Shown here piece by piece: positions 1 through 16,545 of a DNA stretch of 64,000 nucleotides (the stretch's first letter is position 1; every line of letters begins with the position of its first letter). The stretch is from Microbotryum silenes-acaulis (lineage: Eukaryota; Basidiomycota; Microbotryomycetes; Microbotryales; Microbotryaceae): NCBI GenBank assembly GCA_003665825.1, contig QPFY01000002.1, forward strand, positions 1,984,001 through 2,048,000. The letters are read 5' to 3'. A program made the position numbers and the translations under genes. Under the pieces are notes generated by a model. The model was not told the DNA's origin, made no database searches, and saw nothing but the letters and a program-made list of their open reading frames with translations.

Positions 1-2
1 CG

Positions 3-389
3 ACGGCGACGGCGACGACGATGCAACGCGACGTGTCGAGTTCGGGAACGCCGGGCGCGCTTGCCAAGAGGAAGTCGGTGCGATTGACCGAGGATCAGCC
101 TTCGCCGTCGGCACACCAGGCCATGTCCTCGCCTGCTTCTTCCATCCGATCAGGTCAAGGAGCCGCGCCACGCCATGGCATTCTTCTCAACAGCAACCCT
201 CCAAACGGGCATGCGCAAGGCGGGTCAGATGTTGGCGCCTCAAGCACGTGGAGCACTCGAATTCCTCTTTCGCGAACGGTCGATGACAGTTCTGACGAGG
301 ACGAGGATGCGGTCGCTTACAAACAGGCCCGCAAGGCCTTCTCGAAAGCCCTCAAAGATAAGGGCAAGGGCAAGGCCGTGGAACAGTGA
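3..389 (+). CDS. 3' end of an unrecognised protein gene (5' part outside window)
   Basis: The frame is open from the left edge and stops with TGA at 387-389. About 128 C-terminal residues are visible. They are low in complexity and rich in Ser, Pro and Ala, with an acidic patch (DDSSDEDEDAV), then a basic, probably helical tail (KQARKAFSKALKDKGKGKA). No domain is recognisable, so function cannot be assigned. The ATG at 21 is probably internal, because the frame continues upstream to the window edge. The acidic-then-lysine-rich end resembles tails of nuclear or chromatin-associated fungal proteins, but that is only an impression. Confidence 0.55.
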   Translation, partial: TATATTMQRDVSSSGTPGALAKRKSVRLTEDQPSPSAHQAMSSPASSIRSGQGAAPRHGILLNSNPPNGHAQGGSDVGASSTWSTRIPLSRTVDDSSDEDEDAVAYKQARKAFSKALKDKGKGKAVEQ

Positions 390-1108
390 TCTCAAGTAGA
401 ACTCATCGAGTCGGAAGGATCCGTCATCGCCGCTTTTCGCTTCGTCGTGCCCGTCGTCAAGTTATATACGACCCAAGTATTTTCCCCTCCCTTCCCTCAT
501 ATTGTTGCTTCCCTCCCGACCATCCTTTTGCTCTCCCAAACTGTATATCCTACCTTTTGATCACTCAACCCGTCCTACTAGAATGCTTGACTTAAATATC
601 CCTAATCATACCGTTTTGCTTCGCCTCGGTCATCGACCCTCCTTTTTCTCTGTGTTCTGGCTTTGTGTCAGCCCATATGGACACGGGGCGCGGCGCGTGT
701 GGACCCTACAACCTACCTACCTACCTACTAAAGGTGCATTTGTTCTCAGCTGGACTATCCTTATCAACATGAAATCAACTCGTTCGCTCCTCTGAAAGTC
801 ACAGACACTGGGTGCTTGAGCAAAAGTATTGTTTGTGGCCCACTTGGGTTCGGAAATAAGGTAACAGAACGAAGAGAACGGACTACAAAAGCCATGCTGC
901 CCTCGACACAAGAGTCGCAGATGAGTAGGAATGACGGCAGAGGGCAGAGGACGGATCAAAAGAATGGGTAGGGTCAACCGTGGCTGCCGCGCAAATTGGT
1001 AGGACTACGCAAGCCTCGCTTGGGTTTGTGGTTGGCACAAATTGGAGGGCTGGGTCCGGCGGTATACGAAGAAACAAGAAGGAGAAGCGGTAGATAAAAG
1101 AATCCCTT
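390..1108. other. intergenic, between convergent gene ends
   Basis: This is 3' flanking sequence of the left-edge gene and of the HMG-box gene. It holds pyrimidine-rich stretches and a short CTAC microsatellite (about 710-729). Open frames here are short and overlap one another; I see no convincing gene. Confidence 0.6.
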
Positions 1109-3032
1109 TTACTCAGGCCGTATGTAGCCATTCGGAAGGTTGATCTCCTGCCAAGGGTGATAACTCGCTTCAGGCATGTACGCCGGACCCGCAGCGTACA
1201 TGATCGGAAAAGGGGCGGTAGGGGAGTGTTGAGCGGGCTCGTACGATGCTAAACGATGGTCGGGGAAGAGGAGATGTAGGTGTTGAGGGGCGAAAGAAAG
1301 GGACCGGGCCATGCTTGCTTGGAGGACGGGTTGTAGGCACGGGTCGGCGCGGAAGTATCGAGCCGTTGTTGAGGTCTCGCAGGGGATGGGCTGCTGCGGC
1401 GCAGACGTCGGCACGTACCACGTGCGTTGTTGGTGATTCGTGGAGACCTCGTACATCGAGAGATACTCGTAGGCTTCCTCGTCCTCTCGATGGGTTTCGG
1501 AAGATGATATATCGTAGTACGATTGGGAGTAAGTTGACCTCGACGACAACGCGCCCGAACCCCTTGCATCTTCGAAGGACGCTGAACGCCTCCCACCACC
1601 GAGACCATTGTATTCATCTATGATCCATCTTGAGTTTTTCTGCGCCGACACTTCCGATACTAGAGTATCTTCGGGGTTTAGCTCCGGTGTCGGAACCATG
1701 GTGGGGTCGGAGGGAAGTTGGGCCTGCTCTTCAGGGGTCGGCGTTTCAAGCTGTGGCGCGGTTGATCGTCGCTCTTTGCGCTTCGAAGAGGAGACGCGCC
1801 GACCGGAGCGCGCTGGTGTACCGCCGCTTTTGGGTTTGCGTGTAGGTTGGTAAGAATAATCTATTTTGTGCAATCAAAGGTTAGGGGGTCAGCGAATGAG
1901 CGAAGACAGGCGCTGATACCAGGATCGAGCTGCGTGTCCACATTGCGCGCCAACAGCGGCCAACAATGTAGCTAGGCCGACTTGCCTGGGTACGCCAACA
2001 GCAATGCTTTGGCCTTATCTTGGGCGAGCTTGACGTAACGTGCTCGTACCTCTACGGATTCGGCGCGCCATTCACTTGCGATGAGTTTAGCTAGTACGTA
2101 GGGAACGAGAAGTGCAAGCCATCGTCAGTTTGAGCAAACGATCCATGAGTCCGGACGGCGGTGAGCAGTCCAGCAAGCTAGCTCGCAAATCGCGTCAATC
2201 CCATATGAGACGGTCTCAACCGTCCCGAGCAATTACGTCCAGAGCATTTGCTCCGTGGCATAAGTCAACGGAGGCTCGAGAACTCACAGATCGCAGCTTG
2301 CGGAAGTGGGGGAGCGCCCTCGGCCCGCATCGCTTTGAAACGAGCCGTTCTGTAGCAGATCCATGCGTTTGGCGGTCGTTTGGGAGCCAGTGCGTTGGGT
2401 TTTTCGACCTCTGGTTGAGAGTTGGATCGGGAAGGGTCGGCCGATCTCGAAGGATCTTGTTGCGAGAACCACCCGCCGCTTGGAACGCTCGGCAATGGGT
2501 CCGAGGCCGTCGGTGATCGCGCTCGTAAGGGCTCCGACTCCACCCGTGTCACTGGACTGGACATTGCCCGCACGGGTTTCGTAGGGTACGAGGCAGCAGA
2601 AGTCGAACACGGTACGCGATTGTACCATGCCGATGCTGACATGGACGCGTGCGGATCGTCTTGATGGGCATAGTTGCCACGCTGGCCAAATGAGATCAAG
2701 GTGGCTGCGGCGCCCGATTCGTGTCGCCTCGGCACGAGCACGTCGTCATCGGACAGCAGCTGCCCGTGCCCGGCGGAGGAAATGGGTGGGTGATATGTGG
2801 AGTATGCCGAAGAGTGGTTGGAGAAATTTGAGTCGCACTCCCGCTCACTTGCATTCATTGCGGAAAGTTGCATGCCCGCCGAGAGGGCCCGGGGTCGTGG
2901 CGATTGAGCCGAGTCTGACTGTGGCGTACGCGCGTACCCCGTCGGGTCGCTGCAGCAGGCTATGGTGTCGAAAGCATTGTGCGTTGTCGCTGCTCTGCTG
3001 GCAGTCATCACTAAACTCGATCCGTGCTCCAT
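1109..3032 (-). CDS. HMG-box (MATA_HMG-type) transcription factor
   Basis: Three exons: 3032-2288, 2090-1986 and 1860-1109, giving 533 residues. The HMG box is assembled across all three exons. It starts near residue 218 with KRPPNAWICYRTARFKAMR, continues as AAISKLIASEW.AE in exon 2 and ends YPDYSYQPTRKPK in exon 3. This is the signature of the fungal mating-type/Ste11/Prf1-like HMG class, which binds DNA in the minor groove. Regions outside the box are Ser/Pro-rich and disordered. The exon 2 donor is GC (GCAAGT at 1985-1980) rather than GT; the frame and the conserved YPDY junction support it. Such factors often control mating or sexual development genes in basidiomycetes, but the target is not shown here. 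The start ATG is the first in the open frame; an additional upstream exon is possible. Confidence 0.85.
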
Positions 3033-4247
3033 CGGCGTCGACGGTGGATGGTGGGCGGAGGTAAAGGGACAGCCAGGTAGGTACTAGGCACAACAACCTA
3101 GAGTATGCCTGCCCGCCAAGAGTCTTCGCACATGTAGATCGCATCTCACATAGGCAGTCGAGATGGCCTAATTTTGTCAGAATCAGCCGGGCGTGGCCCC
3201 CACGTCGGAGTTTTTCATTCATCCCAATAGCCGAAACTCTCCCTCCCTATAGCCGAGGCTCCGGCTCGACCAGCTTTGGCAGTAACTAGCTACGCCTCGA
3301 CAGTGTCTCAGGTGCTCTCAGGTGCTGGTCCAGGTACCCCGCATATGTCCGCTCCGAGATCGCAGATCACATGTAGTAGGTCGCAGGTACCTGTGTGTTG
3401 ATAAATTACGCCGACGAGAAGTAGCCGTTCTTGTTGGAACCATCAAAGCCTCCCCCAACGATTGGCGCTCGAAATAGTATTTGACTAGGTGCCCCTGATG
3501 TAAGGGAATGTCTTACAGCCTTGTAAGTAGCCGCCTATCGTGTTCTAGTTACGACTTGCTTTTAGTCTAAGCGGTCGAGAACGACAGATTGTAATCATGC
3601 CCATGAGAGACGCATACCTTACACGACAGGCTAGGCGGGACTCGGAGTCGGAGTGAGGTCCAGTATCTACCACAAGCATATCTTGACGGGGATAATGCTA
3701 CGGTCGAAAAGCGCCTATATTATTCATTTAATCCACATCAAGCAAGACCGTGTTTAATAACAGGCATGTAGAGGCTCAGAGTGATGCTCAAGAATTCCGT
3801 GCCTGATCGGGGCGATCTCCAAAGCGATCTCGAAAAACCGCCCGCCCACGAAAAGCTTCGAAACGAACAATGAGGTGCGGTTTGGCAGACCCCCGCGGAC
3901 CTACCTACTACCTATCTGTCAGAGCACCTACTGTTGCAGTGGGCATTAATGCCCGAGTAGTGACTGCCATGGTGTCTTGGCGTCTACAATTACCTGTCTA
4001 CCTACTCCCATATGCCCGTCCCGGCTCGTATCCTCCGGCGGTCAACTGCACTTATTAAGCTTTTTTCGCGCCAGCCGAGTGGCTCAATCCAGGCCCTCGT
4101 AGGTTATAGAAATCCTCCAGCTTTGATATCAACAGACCGTTCCGAGCGCGCGATTATACATCACTTCTAGACACAATCAGACCCAGAATCTCAGTTTGCA
4201 TGAAGTGAGCTACCTCTCTAACCGTAACATACATAATGTTTGCAACA
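3033..4247. other. gene-poor stretch upstream of the HMG gene
   Basis: No credible coding region. It contains the MITE-like repeat at 3499-3623, duplicated short words (for example CAGGTGCT twice near 3310-3330) and CTAC-rich runs near 3900-4010. Part may be the promoter of the HMG-box gene; much looks like decayed repeat sequence. Confidence 0.5.
3499..3623 (+). repeat. MITE-like element, copy 1
   Basis: About 125 bases bounded by inverted ends: TGTAAGGGAATG on the left and the complement of TGTAAGGTATGCG on the right. The inner block (about 3540-3612: GTTCTAGTTACGACTTGC, then GCGGTCGAGAACGACAGATT) matches the element at 16391-16538 at roughly 85 percent. No coding capacity. No clear target-site duplication is visible here. 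Confidence 0.65.
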
Positions 4248-9855
<5,608 letters not shown>

Positions 9856-10363
9856 GGATTTGCACCGAGTCCGCGAACCCCAGTGGAGAAGGTCAAGATC
9901 ACATAGGCCCGACGCGCGCGCGCGATACTCGACCTCGAAACTGAAAAGCTCAGTTGAAGCTCTGAAACTCCGAGTCTCCGACGGGAGATTGCGGCCGGGT
10001 CTGTCCCCAACAGGGTTCAGCAGTAGGTCAGTCTTCCAGTCATTTGTATTGGCTGACAAAACGTGACAACTGATTCAGAGTACAATGTCACGAGTGATTA
10101 CACGTGCAGAGTGATCACCTGTCTTGTTGAAGCTGGAGTCGTCTGTGCATCATTAGCGCGGGTGACGTGATGTCAAAAGGGATTGAGAATTTGCCAATAC
10201 AAGAAAAGCTTTTGGCTCTTTGTAATGACCCCATTAGCAACGCGGTTGTAATTGGGTTGAAGCGCATGGACCCTCGCTCGTCTACGCGGGGTCTCTAGTC
10301 TGCGTACACGGCTCACGGCTCGGTCACTCGACACCTACTTCCCACTCCACCGTTTCCGCAATC
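9856..10363. promoter_or_regulatory. bidirectional promoter between RecQ helicase and septin
   Basis: 508 bases separate the divergent start codons at 9855 (minus) and 10364 (plus). A CCAAT-type word (complement of ATTGGG near 10250) and CACGTG-like words near 10102 lie inside. No uORF-like or coding structure stands out. Shared regulation of the two genes is inference from position. Confidence 0.5.
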
Positions 10364-12481
10364 ATGGCAACGAGTGAGTCATGGTGCAATGGTGGTCAAG
10401 GTTATATCTCCCGCGCGGCTGGCGTACCTCCCTCGTCTGGTCTGGTCTCGCACTCGTGGGTGGTGTGACGGGAGTGTGCTCGCGTGTCACCACACCCCCA
10501 CCGTCGCCGGGGACGTCGTGCTCACGGTCCAACGTCCACTGTCACCGCAACCGTGACTGACCCCGACCTTATTTCCCCGATTCGCAGCTTCCAGCATTGG
10601 TATCGCCAACTTGCCCAACCAGGTCAGTCGAGTCGTCGTGTCTGGTCTGGCATCGACGGGTCTGGCGTGTCTCAGCGTGGCCGTGGGACCCGCCTCGAAA
10701 CGCCCGGTCCCCCTGGTCCATCGGTCACTGATCCCAGCCCTCCGCCTCCATCTTGATCGTTCCCGATCCAACAGAGGCACAAGATTGGTCAGTCTCGTCG
10801 TCGGGCCCACCTTTAGAGCACACCAAGACATGCAGCTGCCGCACTGACTCTCGGACCCGACGTGCTCCACAGTCGCCAAACGTGGCGGCCACTTCACCTT
10901 GATGGTCGTCGGAGAGGCAGGGTTGGGCAAGACCACCCTCATGTACGTGTTTTCTTCTTCTACCAAGCCATTTAATTGCGCACTCTGCTACGAACCCAGC
11001 AGCATCGGTCCAGCCACGTCGTTCGTCCCGAGCGAAAGGCGCATCGATGCAGCGCTCAGACCTCCTTTTCGAACGAGTGCTCCGAGACCGGGTTGGAAGG
11101 TGCACCTTGACTCTTGGGCCTCATCACTGACCCATCGTTTGTCTTCCAAACAGCAACACCCTCTTCTCGACCGAACTCGCCCCCGTCAAGGACTACAGTC
11201 GTCGATTCGTCAAGCAGATGGACAAGACCACCGAGATCGGTCAGTGCCACCAGTCGGCTCGCCCACACGCGCCTCTCGATTCCCGGCAGCTTAACCTCCA
11301 TCCCCTTGGGACACAGACATTATCAAGGCCGAGCTGGAGGAGAAATTGTTCAAGGTCAAGCTCACCGTCATCGATACCCCCGGGTTCGGAGATTACGTCA
11401 ACAACCGTGATAGCTGGATGCCCATCGTCGATTTTATCGTGTGTGACTCTGCACTGCACTCCAAGACTCGCACGACTCTGACTCTCTCGATTTGAACAGG
11501 ACGACCAACACGAGTCGTATATGCGCCAAGAGCAACAACCCCAGCGTGGCGAGAAGCTCGACATGCGAGTCCACGCGTGCCTCTACTTTATCCGACCAAC
11601 CGGACACACGTGAGTTCTCTTTAAAATCTAGACACCTCAGCCTTCGAGTCACAGGCACTTACTTCTCCCTCGATCCCTCGGGTATACAGTCTTAAACCCC
11701 TCGATATCGAGATCATGAAGCGATTGGGCACGCGCGTCAACCTCATTCCCATCGTCGCCAAGGCCGATACGCTCACGCCCCACGATTTGGCCGAATTCAA
11801 GCAGAGGGTCAGTGCTATTCACTCTAACCAAAGCCAACTTGACTCCCATTCTGACTCTTTGTTGTGCACTTCCTCACCCAGATCCGCCTGGTGATCAAAG
11901 CTCAGGGGATCCGAGTGTACCAACCCCCAATCGAAGCCGACGACGAAGCCTCGGCTGAACACGCCAAAGTGCTCGTCGCGGCGATGCCCTTCTCCATCAT
12001 CGGCTCGACACAAGAAGTCACGACCGCGGATGGGCGCGTCGTTAAAGGCCGTGATTACCTCTGGGGGGTCGCCGAAGTGGAGAACGAGGATCACTGCGAT
12101 TTCAAAAAGTTGCGTTCGCTGTTGATCCGTACCCATATGCTTGACTTGATCGCCACGTCGGAGGAATCGCATTACGAGAATTACCGTCAAGCGCAAATGG
12201 AGACGCGCAAATTCGGCGAACCCAAAGTTAAAAAGGTTGAGAACCCTAAGTTCAAGGAAGAGGAAGAAGCGTTAAGAAAACGATTCACCGAACAGGTCAA
12301 GATGGAGGAGGCGAGGTTCCGTCAATGGGAACAGCATCTGATTGCCGAACGTGATCGATTGAACAAGGACTTGGAACAGGCGCACAGCTCGATCAAGTCG
12401 CTTGAACTCGAGTTGGATTCGTTAGGCGGGAACGTCGGGTATGGCTCGACGACCAGTCGATCAACCGTTGGAAGGCGATAA
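10364..12481 (+). CDS. CDC12: septin, Cdc12 type
   Basis: Septin GTPase forming filaments at the bud neck and septum. Nine exons: 10364-10373, 10588-10622, 10775-10787, 10873-10942, 11154-11239, 11317-11438, 11500-11609, 11690-11807, 11882-12481; 387 residues and every junction keeps frame. The start MATTSSIGIANLPNQRHK matches the Cdc12/AspC subgroup. GTPase motifs: GEAGLGKTT (G1, about residues 33-41), DTPGFGD (G3), AKAD (G4). The septin unique element follows (YLWGVAEVENEDHCDFKKLR), then a C-terminal coiled coil rich in E/K/R. The first and third exons are only 10 and 13 bases. The basic patch before G1 (HKIVAKRG) fits lipid binding. The gene diverges from the RecQ helicase gene. Confidence 0.96.
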
Positions 12482-13346
12482 GGGGTCTGGAACGACTTCG
12501 TTTCCTTACCTCTAAACGACGACGTTTCACGATTTCCCAATCCACTCTTGGGACTCACCGGTCCTTTCTTGTGTTACCCAGTACTGTGTTTCTCATCCAC
12601 TTCTTTGAAGTTTCTTTTTTTGCCCCTCTTCTTTCGACGGCCTTCTTTCATTCTTGACATGACCCGCCTTTCGCTTCCGTTCCGTAGCAACTTTTCCTCA
12701 TCCTTTCTTGTGATGCCATAGCAATACGCCTTCCAGTAATTGTCCCAAAACGTCCGGCTCCGACTTTCAGGTATCTCCGCAACACTGATTCCGATATCAA
12801 ATTCCGTTCCATCCCAACTAATCACCACAACAATCTAAGGATCACCGCCCAACCCAAAAACATGCCTCTTCAATTCGATCCCCCTCCATTGCTTCCATTC
12901 GTCGACTGGTCCAACCCAACCCCATTGAGCAGACCTTCCAAGCCGGGGAGATCTCGCTATACAACGGACACATGCACACACATGCACAATCAAAAGGTTA
13001 GCTTTACTTTCCACGTTGCCAGGGTCTAGGATTTCTCACAGCAGGGAAAGTGCTTACGACTCCTTCAGAGAACCGTGGATACAAGGCACTGATTTCGAGG
13101 AAATGACTCGTCATGGCGGACCACCTAGATGGGAGTGGATGCAAGAGTCACTCGACGGTAAACTGTGAGGAAAAATCAGTCTAGACGTACATCATGATAT
13201 GCGAGTTCTCCGACCAGTATGCCTAAACGATTGAAAGGGGATCCGACGATGAGCGAACTCCTGTTTGGAGCGCTTGAACGGAAGTGACTGTGCACGACCA
13301 ACGCACCGATTGTCGCCATTCGTTCCTCGCTTCCGAGACCCTCGGA
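12482..13346. other. intergenic between convergent genes
   Basis: T-rich 3' flank of the septin gene (to about 12650), then mixed sequence. A short plus-strand frame begins at an ATG near 12861 (MPLQFDPPPLLPFVDWSNP) and meets a possible donor after about 50 codons, so a small spliced gene cannot be excluded. Otherwise nothing is convincing. Confidence 0.4.
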
Positions 13347-16038
13347 TCATAAGGCAATATCCTCTCTACAATCGCCAAACGACACCCAACACAGATCCTC
13401 AGCTTTCCGCACCGAGTCATCCACGCCTGGCGTCCAATACAACTTACCACCCGCCCCCGCCTCTTTCTGACTTTTCTTCAGCGCATGCATAACCACATTC
13501 GCGTCATCACAAATCAACATCAAATCCATAGGGCGGGTCTTGACCCCGGAAAAAGCCTTGACCGCCCTTCGGAGGAGACCTCCTTCGCCCAAGAGGTATT
13601 GGCGGAAGTTCTCCCAGTGTACGTGCAGGGCTCGTTCGATGAGGCTGATTTCGAGTAAGGTCGGTGGCAACAGGGATTGGTCGGGTATGATGTCGATTGT
13701 CGCGGGCTGGAAAGGTCCAAATTATTGAGAGTCAGAACCCAAAATCAAAAAAAGCGTTTTCGGCAGTAACGGAACGCACCTTTGAATCTCGGAACGACGG
13801 ATATCGCGTGCAAATCTGCAAGTAGCTCATCAAGGCGTGGTGCCACAAACTATAGTCGTCGTACTCGTGGAAGCCGCATCGCTTGGCAGGGACGATGGAT
13901 GGCCCCTGTACGAAACTTTCCAAGTTGTCTCCGACTACAATCGACAGATAGTTAGAAAAGTCAGCAAGCGAGATCCGAAGCGTGTAGTTACAAAAACCTC
14001 ACGGTATCCATACCGCGCCTTGAGGATCGCATCCCTCATCAAAATAACCCGGCATAGCTCGGCTCCTCGGGCATGCAGCTCAAGCGGCGATAGACTCGAG
14101 TAAATGCGCATATGATCAGGCGTGATCGAGTCCCTCTCGTTCGCTAGCGCCGGTCGACCGGGACTCATGAGCCATGCTCCTAAGAGATCAGCTTGATCGG
14201 ATGGTATAATGAGGCGTCCAACATAGGACGAGGAGGATGTAGGTGAGGACAGTTGTCTACTATGTGCGGTCAGAGTATGTGGAGAGGGAGCTCGGGACAA
14301 GGCGGCATCGACCATCTGCTCGGGTAAGATTTTGCTTCAGAGGCCCTCCCGAGCTACGAAATGACCGAGATGCAACTGACCTTGATGTCGGCTTGAGCCT
14401 CCTCGTATGGCACACTATCCTTGGTCAAGATATTCCGGATGATCTGTGACATGTTATCCACGGCGATCAGGGTCCGCACTAGTATGCCTGTTCAGCATTC
14501 ACAAGGTAAAGCTTACCGAGCCATGTTGTTCAGCTCCCGTGCTTCGATAAAGCCCGTCAAGACCCAGGATCTACAGTACGTGTCCGAACTCATCAACACC
14601 ACGGGATTGAATCTATGATGAAAGACCCATACAGACTTACCTTATCTTCACCTTCCTCTCCTTCCCTCGCCACGATCCACCTGCGATAAATCTCCTCCGG
14701 CCCTAGAGTCTGTTCAGCCGTCTTGCCTACACTCGTTCGTCGGTGCACAAAATGCATTATCCTTTTGCGATGCTCGCTCGATTCGACATCGTCCTGCGTG
14801 GTCTCTTCGGAGGGTACATCCGACAAAGCGGCCAACATATCTTCGACGGACCAGGCTTGTTCGTCTAGAAGTGTGAAGAGCGCGCTCAACTTGTCCCGAT
14901 CGGATCGCGCCTTGTTCGAACCCAGCAAGGGATCCGAAGGTGTTCTTCGTAGTCTTGGTCTGGAAGCGGAACCTGGTGATGCAGGAGAGGATTGAGCTTG
15001 TTTCATCTTTGTTGGAGAGGACCGAGTCTCCAATTTCGAGGTCGACGGCGCAGGTGGTGGTGCGTCCGAAATTAACTCGACAGGGGTAGAAGAAGCGGGG
15101 TACCGAACCGCCGGCCGGATGAAAGGCTGTGCGGCCAGCGGTGGTGGCGGTGGCGGAGGTGGTTGGACCAACCGAGCCTGCTTCTTCGGAGGTCGATAAT
15201 CCTTCTTCGATGATGTGGCCACATGGGTCGCAGTAGTCGTTGGTGGTGGGGGACCCGCATCGGCGGGTGTGTGCGACACGGATGTGGAAGAAGCTGGAGA
15301 AGGGGTGTTCCAAGCCGACGCGACGCCTGCACTCGATCCGGGTGTCAACCCGCCTCCAGCGTGTTGATTCCTAAAAGCTCGGTGTTGCAGCGATTGTTGA
15401 TACAGCGCGGCCGGGGACGCGAGGTGCCCCCCCAGGAGTGTTTGATTGGTGCCGACGTCACCAGAGGTGCCAGGGGGGCCCGACGCAGGCCGAAAAAGTT
15501 GCTGACCCTGTGCTGCGGACTGGTGCTGCTGCTGCTGCTGTTGCCAATGCTGTCGCTGCTGCTGTTGTTGCATCTGCATCTGACGTTGCTGCTGTTGCAA
15601 CTGCTGCTGCAGGATCGAGGCGGGCGAACTTAAATCATGAGGAGAAGCCGAACGTGATGGATAAGGTGCCAGTTGCTGGTCGGGCTGTTGTGGGTGAGGT
15701 CGTTGTATGCGGGCGGCCGGGCTCATCGTCGGACTCGAAGTCGACGATCGGTTCGACGTCAACGCGAACAGGAACGATGCCGCGTCCGGGTAAGGTCCAC
15801 CACCACGACCACCACCATTGATGGGCCATATAAAATGTTCTCCATCCACTATCCCCGCCGTGTCAAACATGCCTCCCTCGTGCTGAACTAAAGGAGCCGG
15901 CGCAGGCTGAGCTGAGTGAGGCTGAAGTGGAGGTGCTGGGTGGTGACCGTGAGCTGGAAGCGTGGATGGCGGTAGCGATTGCGACGCGTCAAACCCACTG
16001 AAGTCGAGAAAGTCGCTGTAATGACCAGACGGATCCAT
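13347..16038 (-). CDS. unrecognised Q-rich protein with conserved-looking C-terminal region
   Basis: Six exons keep frame: 16038-14641, 14570-14517, 14443-14381, 14315-14003, 13934-13780, 13706-13347; 780 residues. The first about 400 residues are disordered: Pro-rich, with glutamine runs (DNA 15520-15615), poly-Pro (PPPPPPPPLAAQ) and phosphosite-like Ser clusters. From about residue 400 it looks ordered (DKLSALFTLLDEQAWSVEDM) and continues as an alpha-helical region with aromatic motifs such as FHEYDDYSLWHHALMSYLQ and HVHWENFRQYLLGEGGLLRR. I recognise no family. The layout (Q/P-rich N-terminus, folded C-terminus) suggests a transcriptional co-regulator, which is speculation. Codon pattern and splice sites argue that it is real. 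The sequence just upstream of its start lies in the older part of the inverted duplication (16160-16390). Confidence 0.72.
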
Positions 16039-16159
16039 CACAGCGTGTGACCTCGCTCGACGATTCCCAGGCAGCGGATGAGCTTGTCGCGAAGAAGGCG
16101 CTTGACATTCGCTGCCGGTGAAAGGTCGACCGTGATGACGCGATCGGCGTTCCAGTGCG

Positions 16160-16390
16160 GTGATAACCGGATTCTGCTCTGCCCAAAAATGAGAAAACGA
16201 AGAACACACACCAGACGGTCGGCCCCGCTCTGTAACGCGGTCTGAACGTGCACGTGAAGATAATAAAAAAGTAAACACAGCGAACGCCCACATCACCCCA
16301 TGTTCTCCCCATCATTCCCATCTTCATTTGACCTGTTCCGACATGTTGCGAGTTGAAGCGGCTGCTTGGCAGCGGATTCACGACGATAAT
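16160..16390. repeat. older, diverged extension of the left inverted-repeat arm
   Basis: Its reverse complement aligns with 22335-22568 at roughly 75-80 percent by eye (shared words include AGATGGGAATGATGGGGAGAA, GTGGGCGTTCGCTGT and CTCATTTTTGGG). It spans the presumed promoter and 5' leader of the Q-rich gene. Divergence contrasts with the near-identical core arm next to it. Confidence 0.7.
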
Positions 16391-16538
16391 TGTAAGGGGA
16401 TGCCTTACAAGAACAGCCCCATAAGTAGCCTCTGAGTAGCTAGAACTATCGAGTTCTAGTTACGGCTTGCTTTTAGCCTAGCGGTCAAGAACGACAGATT
16501 GTATTTTATGCACATCAGAGGCGCATACCAGGCTTACA
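16391..16538 (+). repeat. MITE-like element, copy 2
   Basis: 148 bases starting TGTAAGGGGATG and ending CTTACAC, with the conserved inner block seen in copy 1 (3499-3623). TAAT occurs on both sides (16387-16390 and 16540-16543), a candidate target-site duplication. The mirror position in the right arm (about 22330) lacks the element, which shows insertion after the duplication or loss from the other side. Confidence 0.68.
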
Positions 16539-16545
16539 CTAATAG

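Noticed and set aside
4070..4140. GCCGAGTGGCTCAATCC near 4070, resembling a tRNA 5' part
   Set aside because: No T-arm consensus and no pairing acceptor ends within 100 bases.
12574..12828. Minus-strand 84-codon frame downstream of the septin gene
   Set aside because: Lies in the T-rich 3' flank; its Lys/Arg runs arise from the T/C-rich opposite strand.
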